Assembly (NCBI GenBank): GCA_910587955.1
Contig: CAJUNN010000028.1
Span: forward strand, 1-35,718
Reading direction: 5' to 3'
Length of the DNA: 35,718 bases
Source of the DNA: an uncultured Lachnospiraceae bacterium
GTDB lineage: Bacteria; Bacillota; Clostridia; Lachnospirales; Lachnospiraceae
Shown: positions 15,225 through 24,200 of the stretch, piece by piece
Position numbering within the stretch: position 1 is the first letter of the stretch
Layout of the letters: each line of letters begins with the position of its first letter
The notes under the pieces: generated by a model
Databases searched by the model: none
Told to the model about the DNA's origin: nothing
Seen by the model: the letters and a program-made list of their open reading frames with translations, nothing else
Program-made: the position numbers and the translations under genes

Positions 15225-15785
15225 TTACCTGGGTCTTCTTTCCTGTCTTTCCGTCCGAATGGTATATAGAGCCACATACAAATTCAGGCCTCCTTCTACC
15301 AGAAGCGCAGCCCCCAGCAGAAGAACTGCTCCTGTAATTCCGTAACTCCAAAAGGGATCCGCCACAATCAGGAAACCGAATATACTGGCCAGCGCTGCCG
15401 TTCCCGCAATCATCCACCATCGCTCCAGGCCGAAACGCCGGGCATCCAGAGCCGTCTGGATTTTCAAAAGTCCGTCCGTCAGAACCAGAATGCCGATAAC
15501 CAGATTCAAAAAGCGAAGCACTCCGCCGCTGCGCACCAGCATCAAAAACCCCAGGACAACTGCCAGAATCCCGCAGGCTAAATCAAACTGAAAGGCCAGG
15601 CGGTACAAATCCCCGGACAGGTAACCGCAGATCTTAAAAACCCCCCAGACCAGAAACAAGATTCCCAGTCCCTTGCAGAGTACCTCCGCCGAAATCTCCG
15701 GATGAAGCAGCAGCAGAAGCCCGGCTATACAAAAAGCAGCCGATGAAAAGATATATCCACTCTTTGCTAACCGAATCCTTCTCAT
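15225..15785 (-). CDS. DUF308 (HdeD-like) membrane protein
   Basis: The protein has 186 residues and about six short membrane helices arranged as three helical hairpins (for example YIFSSAAFCIAGLLLLLHP, GILAVVLGFLMLVRSGGVL and GAVLLLGAALLVEGGLNLY). The repeated G-hinge pattern FxxxGxLxxVxGxxxL is that of DUF308/HdeD proteins. The function of such proteins in Firmicutes is not established. GGGAG lies 7 bases before the ATG. It is the first gene of the operon carrying the MMPL transporter (gap 31 bases) and may help or regulate the transporter in the membrane. A promoter is present at 15821-15849. Confidence 0.85.
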   Translation of the reverse strand: MRRIRLAKSGYIFSSAAFCIAGLLLLLHPEISAEVLCKGLGILFLVWGVFKICGYLSGDLYRLAFQFDLACGILAVVLGFLMLVRSGGVLRFLNLVIGILVLTDGLLKIQTALDARRFGLERWWMIAGTAALASIFGFLIVADPFWSYGITGAVLLLGAALLVEGGLNLYVALYTIRTERQERRPR

Positions 15786-15820
15786 CTTCTCACTCCCTTT
15801 CCCTGTTCTCTACGTTTCTC

Positions 15821-15849
15821 ATTGTATTCAAAAAAAGCATCCTTGAAAA
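15821..15849 (-). promoter_or_regulatory. promoter of the DUF308-MMPL-heptad-repeat operon
   Basis: On the minus strand TTTTCA (15849-15844), 17 bases, TACAAT (15826-15821). The -35 is a 4/6 match and the -10 a 5/6 match, as expected for a controlled promoter. A strong palindrome (15859-15893) begins 10 bases upstream of the -35. Confidence 0.65.
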
Positions 15850-15858
15850 CGGGCAGAA

Positions 15859-15893
15859 AAAGGGCAGTGTGCAAATTTCACACACTGCCCTTT
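15859..15893 (-). terminator. tetR terminator, possibly also an operator
   Basis: AAAGGGCAGTGTG (15859-15871) pairs perfectly with CACACTGCCCTTT (15881-15893) around a 9-base loop. On the minus strand it is followed by TTCTG, giving TTTTTCTG in all, so it can end tetR transcription 36 bases after its stop. It also sits just upstream of the operon promoter, so a second role as a protein-binding dyad is possible. Confidence 0.82.
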
Positions 15894-15928
15894 CATTAAC
15901 CAAATTTCAGACATCCGGCCCCGTCTGC

Positions 15929-16492
15929 CTAAATTTTCTCTTTCCGGCTCCTTTTCAAAGCCGCCGACACACTCCCATCCAGCAAGACACACAGCCTCCG
16001 TATCAATTCCTCCGGCTCCGCCTTCATACCTTCTCCCAGCCAGCCGGTGGCAATTCCCACCAGGCCGCTTTTATAGAAATGAACAATAAGCTCCCGGTCT
16101 GTTTCTTCTATGTCCCGGTTCTCCTCCATTCCTTCAATCAGACGGTTCATCACATCTTCCGCAATACTGTTCAGATACCGCTCCGCCTCCTCCCGGCTGA
16201 CGGAGTTATAAATGTGATACACGGCCTTTTTATTGTTCAGGGCAAAGTAGGCCGCCTCTATAAATCCCTCTTCCAGAGATGCCACACTTGCATGTTTCGC
16301 AATCACCCGTTCTACCTCAGCGTCTATAACAAAGGCCAGCAGGGCACGAATATCCTCAAAATGGTAGTAAAATGTATTCCGGTTGATTCCGCAGTCATCT
16401 ACGATCTCTTTTACTGTAATCTTATCCAACGGCTTCTGATTCAGCAGACTGATAAATGACTCTACAATCGCCTTCTTCGTAAACTGTGCCAT
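15929..16492 (-). CDS. TetR/AcrR family transcriptional regulator
   Basis: The protein has 187 residues. The N-terminal helix-turn-helix is typical of TetR: AIVESFISLLNQKPLDKIT, then VKEIVDDCGINRNTFYYHF. The C-terminal part is all-helical, with an SGLVGIATGWLGEGM segment seen in the dihydroxyacetone-type branch of the family. These proteins are usually repressors released by a small ligand. GGGGAG lies 7 bases before the ATG, and its own perfect -10 promoter is at 16524-16552. Being directly upstream of, and co-oriented with, the DUF308-MMPL operon, it probably controls that operon; control of the divergent serpin gene is also possible. Confidence 0.93.
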   Translation of the reverse strand: MAQFTKKAIVESFISLLNQKPLDKITVKEIVDDCGINRNTFYYHFEDIRALLAFVIDAEVERVIAKHASVASLEEGFIEAAYFALNNKKAVYHIYNSVSREEAERYLNSIAEDVMNRLIEGMEENRDIEETDRELIVHFYKSGLVGIATGWLGEGMKAEPEELIRRLCVLLDGSVSAALKRSRKEKI

Positions 16493-16523
16493 AGGTCAGC
16501 TCCCCTTTTTTCCGTTACGGTAA

Positions 16524-16552
16524 ATTATAGCGGATTCTATTTTTCTTTTCAA
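16524..16552 (-). promoter_or_regulatory. promoter of tetR
   Basis: On the minus strand TTGAAA (16552-16547), 17 bases, TATAAT (16529-16524), 31 bases before the tetR ATG. A matching plus-strand promoter for the serpin gene was not found in this gap. Confidence 0.85.
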
Positions 16553-16585
16553 GCGGGAAATCTTTTGGAAGATTGTAGTAAACAT

Positions 16586-16608
16586 CCTCTTATTAACGTT
16601 ATTAGAGG
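16586..16608. promoter_or_regulatory. imperfect dyad in the serpin 5' region
   Basis: CCTCT (16586-16590) and AGAGG (16604-16608) flank a TTATTAACGTTATT core, with internal AT pairs and two or three mismatches. It ends two bases before the serpin ribosome binding site (AAAGGAGG). It could be an operator in DNA or a small hairpin near the ribosome binding site in RNA. The evidence is the symmetry alone. Confidence 0.4.
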
Positions 16609-16624
16609 CAAAGGAGGAATTTAC

Positions 16625-18004
16625 ATGAGAAAAAGAGCACACAAAGCGGGGCTTTCCGGAACAGCCGCCCTCATAGCCCTGTCCCTTGCAGCCTGCACCC
16701 TGAGCAATCCCAAAGGGGGATCCGGGCAGGACGGCTTTCTTCTTTCCAAAGCCGAGTATCCAAAAATGGCATCCTACCCGGATGAAACCGAATATCTGGA
16801 CTCTGACAACACCCTGAAAGACAGTTTTTATGACGCCTACGATGCCTGGTGGGACCAGCGCCGGGAAAAGATGGATCCCCGGGCCGAACTCACGGAGGGA
16901 GAAAAAACCTTCTATGAGAAAAGCATCCGGGAACTTTTAACGGATTCCCAGGGCGAAAACCGGGTCTGCTCTCCCTTAAGCCTTCACCTGGCTCTCGGAA
17001 TGCTGGCAGAGCTAACGGACGGAAACAGCCGCGGACAGATTCTCTCCCTGCTGGGTGAGGACAGCCTTCCGGCTCTCCGGGACCGGGCGGAACTTTTATG
17101 GAACACCAACTACTGTAACGACGGAGCCGTGACTTCCGTTCTGGCCAGTTCCCTCTGGCTGAACCAAAGCGTTTCCTTTGTACCCTCCACCATGGATTCC
17201 ATTGCCAGACATTACCGGGCCTCCTCCTATCAGGGAGAGATGGGTACGGACGCCTTCAATCAAGCCTTACAGGACTGGCTGAACGAGCAGACCGGAGGAC
17301 TTCTGAAAGAACAGGCAGAAGGAATTAAACTAACTCCGGAGACTATTCTGGCCCTGGCCACCACCGTATATTTCCGTTCCAAATGGAGTTCGGAATTTTC
17401 CGAAAGCCAGACCACCGACGGGACTTTTCTCGCACCCGGAGGTGAAACTGACTGCCGCTTTATGCACCAGTCCGGCAGCCGGGACTACTACTGGGGCAGC
17501 CGTTTTTCTGCCGTGGCCCAATATCTGGAAAACAACGGGGCCATGTGGTTCCTTCTCCCGGACGAAGGCATTTCTCCGGAAGAACTGCTCCAGGACAGGG
17601 AAGCCATGGACTTTCTTCTGGCAAACGGCCGCTGGGACAACAGCAAATTTCTCACCGTCAACCTGTCCCTGCCCAAATTCGACGTTTCCTCGGATCTGGA
17701 CCTGATAGAAGATCTGAAAACCTTAGGAATTACAGATGTCTTTGATCCCGAATGTTCCGACTTTTCTCCCATGACACGGGACACAGACGAAATCTTTCTC
17801 TCCCAGGCCAAACACGCAGCCCGGGTATCTATCGATGAGGAGGGCTGTACGGCGGCCGCCTACACGGTAATGGCCGCCTGCGGAGCGGCCGCTCCCCCGG
17901 AGGAAGAAATCGACTTCGTCCTGGATCGGCCCTTCCTGTTTGTCATCACAGGACCTTCGGGCACGCCTCTGTTTACCGGAATCGTAAACCGCCCGGCTGC
18001 CTGA
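16625..18004 (+). CDS. secreted lipoprotein serpin (serine protease inhibitor)
   Basis: The protein has 459 residues. The ATG at 16625 has AAAGGAGG 7 bases upstream. A signal peptide ends in the lipobox LSLAAC, so it should be lipid-anchored to the outer face of the membrane. Serpin hallmarks: SPLSLHLALGMLAELTDGN, ATTVYFRSKWSSEF, LPKFDVSSDLDLIEDLKTLG, and the C-terminal signature DRPFLFVITGPSGTPLFTGI. The reactive loop begins with the hinge EEGCTAAAYT, whose small residues fit an inhibitory serpin. Aligning on the PPE that follows the loop with alpha-1-antitrypsin puts P1-P1' at Ala-Ala, which suggests elastase-like targets. Such inhibitors from gut commensals are known to block host neutrophil proteases. 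Divergent from tetR, followed by a strong terminator. Confidence 0.95.
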   Translation: MRKRAHKAGLSGTAALIALSLAACTLSNPKGGSGQDGFLLSKAEYPKMASYPDETEYLDSDNTLKDSFYDAYDAWWDQRREKMDPRAELTEGEKTFYEKSIRELLTDSQGENRVCSPLSLHLALGMLAELTDGNSRGQILSLLGEDSLPALRDRAELLWNTNYCNDGAVTSVLASSLWLNQSVSFVPSTMDSIARHYRASSYQGEMGTDAFNQALQDWLNEQTGGLLKEQAEGIKLTPETILALATTVYFRSKWSSEFSESQTTDGTFLAPGGETDCRFMHQSGSRDYYWGSRFSAVAQYLENNGAMWFLLPDEGISPEELLQDREAMDFLLANGRWDNSKFLTVNLSLPKFDVSSDLDLIEDLKTLGITDVFDPECSDFSPMTRDTDEIFLSQAKHAARVSIDEEGCTAAAYTVMAACGAAAPPEEEIDFVLDRPFLFVITGPSGTPLFTGIVNRPAA

Positions 18005-18011
18005 GCAAAAA

Positions 18012-18053
18012 AATCCCCCGGAAGCATGCAGCTATGCTTCCGGGGGATTTTCT
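18012..18053. terminator. strong bidirectional terminator between serpin and tRNA genes
   Basis: AATCCCCCGGAAGCAT (18012-18027) pairs perfectly over 16 bases with ATGCTTCCGGGGGATT (18034-18049) around GCAGCT. TTTTCTT follows on the plus strand and a run of seven T on the minus strand. It can end the serpin mRNA and the tRNA-Phe/tRNA-Gly transcript, which converge here. Confidence 0.95.
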
Positions 18054-18066
18054 TGCAAAAAATAAG

Positions 18067-18137
18067 AGCGGGTGATGGGAATCGAACCCACGTGTCCAGC
18101 TTGGAAGGCTGGTGTTCTACCATTGAACTACACCCGC
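18067..18137 (-). tRNA. tRNA-Gly (anticodon TCC)
   Basis: The minus strand folds as a 71-base tRNA: acceptor GCGGGTG/CACCCGC, anticodon stem CCAGC/GCTGG with loop CTTCCAA, T arm with GGTTCGATTCC, discriminator T. TCC at 34-36 reads GGA (and GGG by wobble) glycine codons. CCA is not encoded. It follows tRNA-Phe by 4 bases. Confidence 0.98.
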
Positions 18138-18141
18138 GAAA

Positions 18142-18214
<73 letters not shown>

Positions 18215-18216
18215 GG

Positions 18217-18257
18217 ATAACATCTGCTGTGTCACATTGTGTCACAACAGATGTTAT
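18217..18257 (-). ncRNA. 5' leader hairpin of the tRNA-Phe/tRNA-Gly transcript
   Basis: ATAACATCTG (18217-18226) pairs with CAGATGTTAT (18248-18257), and after a mismatch TGTG and CA pair further, giving an 18-position stem with two mismatches. It begins at the predicted transcription start and ends 2 bases before tRNA-Phe. On the minus strand no T run follows it, so it does not look like a terminator of the preceding giant gene. Confidence 0.6.
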
Positions 18258-18284
18258 TTTACATGATGGATCTTTGTTTGTCAA
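18256..18284 (-). promoter_or_regulatory. promoter of the tRNA-Phe/tRNA-Gly pair
   Basis: On the minus strand a perfect TTGACA (18284-18279), 17 bases and TAAAAT (18261-18256). It begins 12 bases after the stop codon of the giant gene, so the tRNAs have their own strong start. Confidence 0.92.
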
Positions 18285-18296
18285 GATTTTTTCGGA

Positions 18297-21200
18297 TTAT
18301 TTTACATAAAGTCCGCTATTATATACGTAGAACTCCATGTTCTGTCCGTCCGCACTTTCTTTTCCCACTACAGACCAGGAGCTTTCATAGGAATACAGCA
18401 GTTTCACATCTGCAAAATCCGCAAATGTTTTAGACACATTTGCCAGCTTCTTCCCTGTATCCGGCTTTGCTTCTCCTGCCAGCATCGCCCTGGCCTCATA
18501 AGCCGTCAACCTGTGGTACGCTTTCTTAGAAAGATTATACATCTGCGGTGCAATCCCAACTTCTACGTTTTCAATCTTCCCTTTGACGGACAGCTGGGTT
18601 ACGGACTGCTGGCCTGCCCGGGTGATAGCCGTTGTCTTCGTATCCAGCACCAGACGCGCATTCCCGGCCCCTTCTTCCCGGCTAATATCCGTCAAAACCA
18701 CAGCCCTGTCAGCCATCAGGACCGTCTCTCCCGCCACACTGAGATTCGGCACCGTAAAGTTTCCTTTCGCATAAACCTTTTCCCCGTCCAGCGTCAGTAC
18801 GCCCCTGGAAGCGCTTGCAGAAGCCACAACCAAATCTGCTCCCGCCTCTTGTATACCTGCGTCCGGGTTTTTCAAAGTAGCCGCATTCCGGAAGGCCGTA
18901 TTGATATTTCCCAGTGCCAGGGTAATCTGATACGTGGGCGTAAACACATTTTTCTTCAAAGCCCCTTCCGTCATTACCAAATCTTCAAAAGCAGTTTTGC
19001 AGCTCGGTTTCAGCGTTCCTGTATAAACCAGAACCGTATCGCCCCTTTCATCACGGATTCCCCGGACGGTTACCCCGGACGTCTTGGACGGCAAAGTCAA
19101 GCCTGCATAAGCCGTACCCGCTTTTCCGGTCCTTATTTCTCCAGTGCGGAGTAGTTCCATTGTATAAGCAGATTTGGGCTCATTGGTATTGTTTATAATG
19201 GTTACAGCGTCCTGCCAGCATTTGGCATAAGTTTCACCCATGTCTTTCCCTGCACTGTCAACTCCGGTAATTTTCACTTCCATCTCATTTTCAGCACCGG
19301 GCTGCACATAATTTGCCGTGTCTTTATAGAATACCAGATCCGTGCTGCCGTCCGTCTCAAATCTCCCGGCCGCCTCCTTAGGCGCTTTCAAAAGCGCTAC
19401 ATCCTTATAGGAATCCACATAGATGATTTCTGTTGCCGTCTTCGATGCAGCAATCACTTTTACCGTTACCGTATCCGCTGCTCTTCCGTTTACCGTCAGC
19501 TGGGGCTGTAGCTTCTTGATATCCTGCTTTCCGGCCAGGTAGCTTCCCTCCCCTGCAAAGCCGACAACATCGGTAATGGTTGTCACTCCCAGTGCGTCCC
19601 AGGTAGATCCGTCTGCCGAAAACCGATTGACTGCCGACTTGCCGCAAGTAATTATACGGCTGTCTCCCAGCATCAGCCTATCTATATTGGCAACTCCTGT
19701 CTTCAGACGAAGCCTGCTGTTTTGTATCGTCACATTGGTTACATTCTTTGTCCCGGAGATCTGATTTATAAATCCGGTAATCTCTGTCTGATTTTCGGTT
19801 GTCAGTCTATGACCGTCCCAATCCCATTGTGTATCGGACACGGTACACACATCATCCAGAGTCAGGGAAGCTCCTCCGGTCTTGGCATTGCCCGTAACGG
19901 AGAGATTGAAGTCTGCTGCGGTTCTGTTCGAAGCACTCTTCACCGGTTCCAGAATCAGATGTTCCAAGGTCAGGTTTCCGCTGGCGCTTATCCCGCCGCT
20001 AAAAGTCAGCGTGGGGGTATCACTCTGCACTGCTCCTCCGGTTTCTTTCCTTCCAGACAGTGTTACTCCCTTTGCCTTTCCGTTTCCCGGCATAGATATG
20101 GCACCGTAGGGATTCCCATCCGTCAAATTGGTATCCTCATAATCTCCGGGCAGATACAAGGTATAGGTTTGTGTTCCGTCTGACAGAGTGTTAATTTCAT
20201 TTACCGCCTGGGTCAAATCCAGACACCGGGTAACGGTTCCGCTCTCTGTCTCTAATTCTATCCTGCGATCCGCCAGCGCCTCGCCCGCAAGATAAAGTCC
20301 CTTGCCGGCCTTCACAGTCATAGCCCCGTCTGCCGCTTCACTGCCGTTTACACAGAATACAAAATCCGAAGTAGATACTTTGGGCATAGCAGCCAATTTC
20401 TTTGCATCATTTAAGCCTGCCTTCCATACGCCTGCCCTGGGATTCTCAAGGAGCAGCTCGTAACTCTCCTGTTCCTTCCCTTCCGGAAGCTTCATATCCA
20501 GACGCAGAAGATTTCCTCCCTCTTCATTGACAATCTTTCCGTTAACTGTAAGATTGGATACATTCTTGGCCGTCCTGCCATAGGCAAGGGTATTCTGCCC
20601 TCCGATATTGTTTATATCCGTCACCGTCACGGTTCCCTCTGCCGTAAATACAATTCCTCCGGAAAGGGTCAGCTTATCTGTCTTTACCGCACCTTTTACT
20701 GCGGCATTTTTCTTTACCGTAAGGCTTGGTGTCCCGGAAATTCCGCCGGAAACCGTAAGTCCTTCACTGTCCAGAACAATGGCCGCCTTATTCTTTCCGC
20801 CAATATCTTTCAAAGCACCTCCGGCCGATGAGATATCAATATTCTGCAAGGTCAGAGAGGACGCATTTTTTACGCCGTCGGCTGTGATCGTGAAGGGTGC
20901 CGCCTCATTCCTATCCAGATTCTTCATGGCCCGAAGCGTTAAATTTTCCAGGGTCACGTTCCCATAAGCAGTCAGATTGCCGCTAAAGATTATACTTGGT
21001 TTATCAGCCCCATTCGTTCCATGTACCGCCAGAGATGCTGCTTTGTTATTAGACGGGAACACTATTCCTCCAAAGGTTCCGTTCTTTCCGGTCAAAATCT
21101 CCTGCTTTAACAGCTCCATCGTATAGGAAGCCTTGGAATCATTCAGGTTATTAATGATAGTAACCGCATCCTGCCAGCTCTTGGCATAGGTTTCGGCTAA

Positions 21201-24200
21201 ATCAGACTGGCCGCTTATACCGGTAAGCCTTACCGCCATCTCCTGTCTATCTCCGCAGAGCACAAAATTTGCCGTATCCTTATAGTAAATCCGGTTTCCA
21301 GGATCCACCCATCCAGTTTGGGAACTCCCCTGTTTTTCCTCCCAGGCCGCCTTAAATTTCCCGGCTGCCTCCTTGGGTGCTTTCAGAAGTTCCGTATCTT
21401 TATAGGAATCCACATATTCGATCCCTGCCGTCTGGCCGGATGCTGCAATTACTTTTACAATAACCGGCTCATCTTCGGAAACCGCTGCTTTTCCGTTCAC
21501 GGTAAATTGAGACTGATGCTTCTTCGCATCCTGTTTCCCGGCCAGGTAGCTGTCCGCTCCGGTAAAGCCTGTAATATCCGTGATCGTTGTGGCTCCCACA
21601 GCATCCCAAGTACCATTCTCCAAAGACAATTTATTCACTGCCGACGTTTTACAGGTAAGCAGCCTTGAGCTTTCCAAAGCCAGGGCATCCGCATTGGTCA
21701 CGCCTGTTTTCAGACACAGCCGGCTGTTCTTAATCCTTATGCGGGTGACATTTTTCGTACCGGAGATCTGGTTGATATGCCCCGGCCCGCCCGGCAGCTC
21801 CGGTGCCTCGTCCGGCAGATTTTTATTCTCCCAGCATCTGCTGTCTGCCCAGGTCCATACTTTATCCAGGGTCAGAGACGCCCCGCTCTTTGCACTGCCC
21901 GTAACTGAGATATCAAAGTCCGCTGCATCCTCGTTAGAAGCACTCTTCACGGGATTCAGCACCAAATTTTTCAGCGTCAGATTTCCGCTCATATTAATCT
22001 TTCCGTAGAAAGTCAGATAGGTATCGCTGTCTGCTCCTGCCAGGGTCACTGCCGCTGCCCTGCCATTTCCAGGAAGCGCAAGGTTTCCGTACCGATTCGT
22101 ATCCGTAAGATTCGTATCTGCACAAATTTCCGGAAGATGCAGGATATACTCTGCTGTCCCGTCTGACAACGTATTAATCTCATTCACCGCCTGGGTATAG
22201 TCAAGACAATATATCCGTTCTGCCTTCCCGGATATCTCCAGCTCTACCGCCGTATTTTCCACTGCCTCCTTATCCAGCAGATAAATACCCTTGTTGGCCT
22301 TCACGACTACACCATAGCCCGAAGTGGATGTCAATCCCAAAGTAAATTCAAAATCGGAAGGTGATGCTTTCGGCATGACCGCAAGCTTTTTCGCATCTTT
22401 TAAATCCGCTTTCACAGCACCGTTCTCCAAAAGCTCCGGCGTCAGCACATAATCTTCAATATTCTGAATCAGCGGAGGTACTGCCGGAATCTTCATATTA
22501 AGCCGCAGTTTCTTTTCGCCCTCACTCCGGATATTTCCACTTACAGTTAAGTTCGAGATATCTTTATTGGTTCTTGTAAAAGTAAGAGTATTCTGCCCGT
22601 TCCCCCTGCTCACAATATTAGACACCGTAACTGCTGCGTCTGCGGTAAACAAAACATTGTTCCCTTCGAGAATCAAATCGTCCACCTTGATATTTCCTAA
22701 TACTGCTGCACTCTTCTGTACCGTAAGGCTCTTTACGCCGCTTATGCCGCCGGACAGCCTGAGGTTCCCTGCATCCAGTATTACCGTTCCCGCTTTCTTT
22801 CCCGAAATATCTTTCAGGCTTCCATTTCCGGCCACCTGGATATCTTTCAGAATCAGCTCATAATTACCGGCATTTATTCCCAGAGACGCCCCCTGCCCCT
22901 TTGCCGTAACCGGATTCAGGATTACATTTGCAAACTCTGTATTCGTTCCAAGGCTTAACGCATTCTGATAATAAATCTTCTTTCTGCCGTCTTGCACACT
23001 CGCTACATACACCTTAGCCGCTTTAGAAGGCAGGGCCAGCTTTAATGGTGCATTCTCTGCGCCCACATCCTTCAGAAGCAGAAGCGTGTACGTGTCTTTC
23101 GTCTGATTCAGCCCATTCAAAGCCGCAGTCGCTTCCGCCCAGCCCGGATAGTAGTTCATAATCTCCGCATTGCTCCAGTTTCCGTCGCTGGCATCTCCTC
23201 TGCAGAGTGCCACGCAAACCTGTTCGGAACCATACACGTAAATATTGCTTCCGGATTTCACCAGCATATATCCGTCCGGATTTTCCGGGCTGTAAAGCCT
23301 GCCTTTTCCGCTGCCGGACGCGTTTTCTCCCTCCGGGATCAGATTTTCCGGATCTGCAGCGAAATACTCGATGCCCGCAGTCTTCGCCGTCAAAAGCTGC
23401 CCCGACGCCTTGGGGGCATCCGTTAGAAGTACCGGCTCTTCCTGGCTGCAGTCATTGGGCAATACGCAGACCGTGATCCGTTCCCCTTCTGCAGATGCAA
23501 CCTTTCCTGTAATATTCAAATAGGGCATCTGAACGGCATTTCTGCTCATAGGTTTCTGCCGGGTGTAAAACTCTGCATTCTCCATCTGGTTATCCAGAGA
23601 ACCGCTGATGGTAAAATCGCGATCCGCATAAATCTCCGAAAGCACCGCTCCCTTTAAGGTAACATTGGTAAGGGTTACTTTTCCCGCTTTCTCACCGCTG
23701 GCCGCCAGCACTCCGTCGTCCAAAACCAACTCCCTGATCACTGCGTTGCCCCCGTCCACAAAGACATTTCCGCAAATGGTCATTCCGGTCACGTTCAGCT
23801 CTGCCGTGGAATAGCCGATTTCCTTCTTTGTCACCGTCCCATAGGGAACCAGGCGGATTTCCTGGCCCGCCGGAACGTCAAAGCTCTTAAATTTCTTCAC
23901 AGAACCGGCAATGACACTGGCCCCTGCATCCGGCATTTCAAGCCCATTGGTCACTGTAGCCAGGGAAGCTCCCGGTTTAATGCCTAAGGATCCGGAATTT
24001 CCGCCCTCCAAATTCAAAGGTGTATTAAAAGTTACGTTTCCCTCAATCGTCAGGGCAAATCCGCCTGTCTTCAGGCTCACAGGCGACGGATAACCGGCTC
24101 CCTGCTCATCAGCAGGCACATAAGTCTTTCCTGATTTTATCATCTGCTTAAAAGCTATATTTTTCAGCACCGTATCACTGGTGAGGGACAGGCCATTTAA

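Noticed and set aside
18217..18257. Terminator of the giant gene
   Set aside because: On the minus strand the hairpin is followed by CCGCCC rather than a T run, and it lies downstream of a strong tRNA promoter.
18297..18420. Sortase signal or wall anchor at the end of the giant protein
   Set aside because: The end reads …EFYVYNSGLYVK with no LPxTG-like motif, hydrophobic segment or basic tail.
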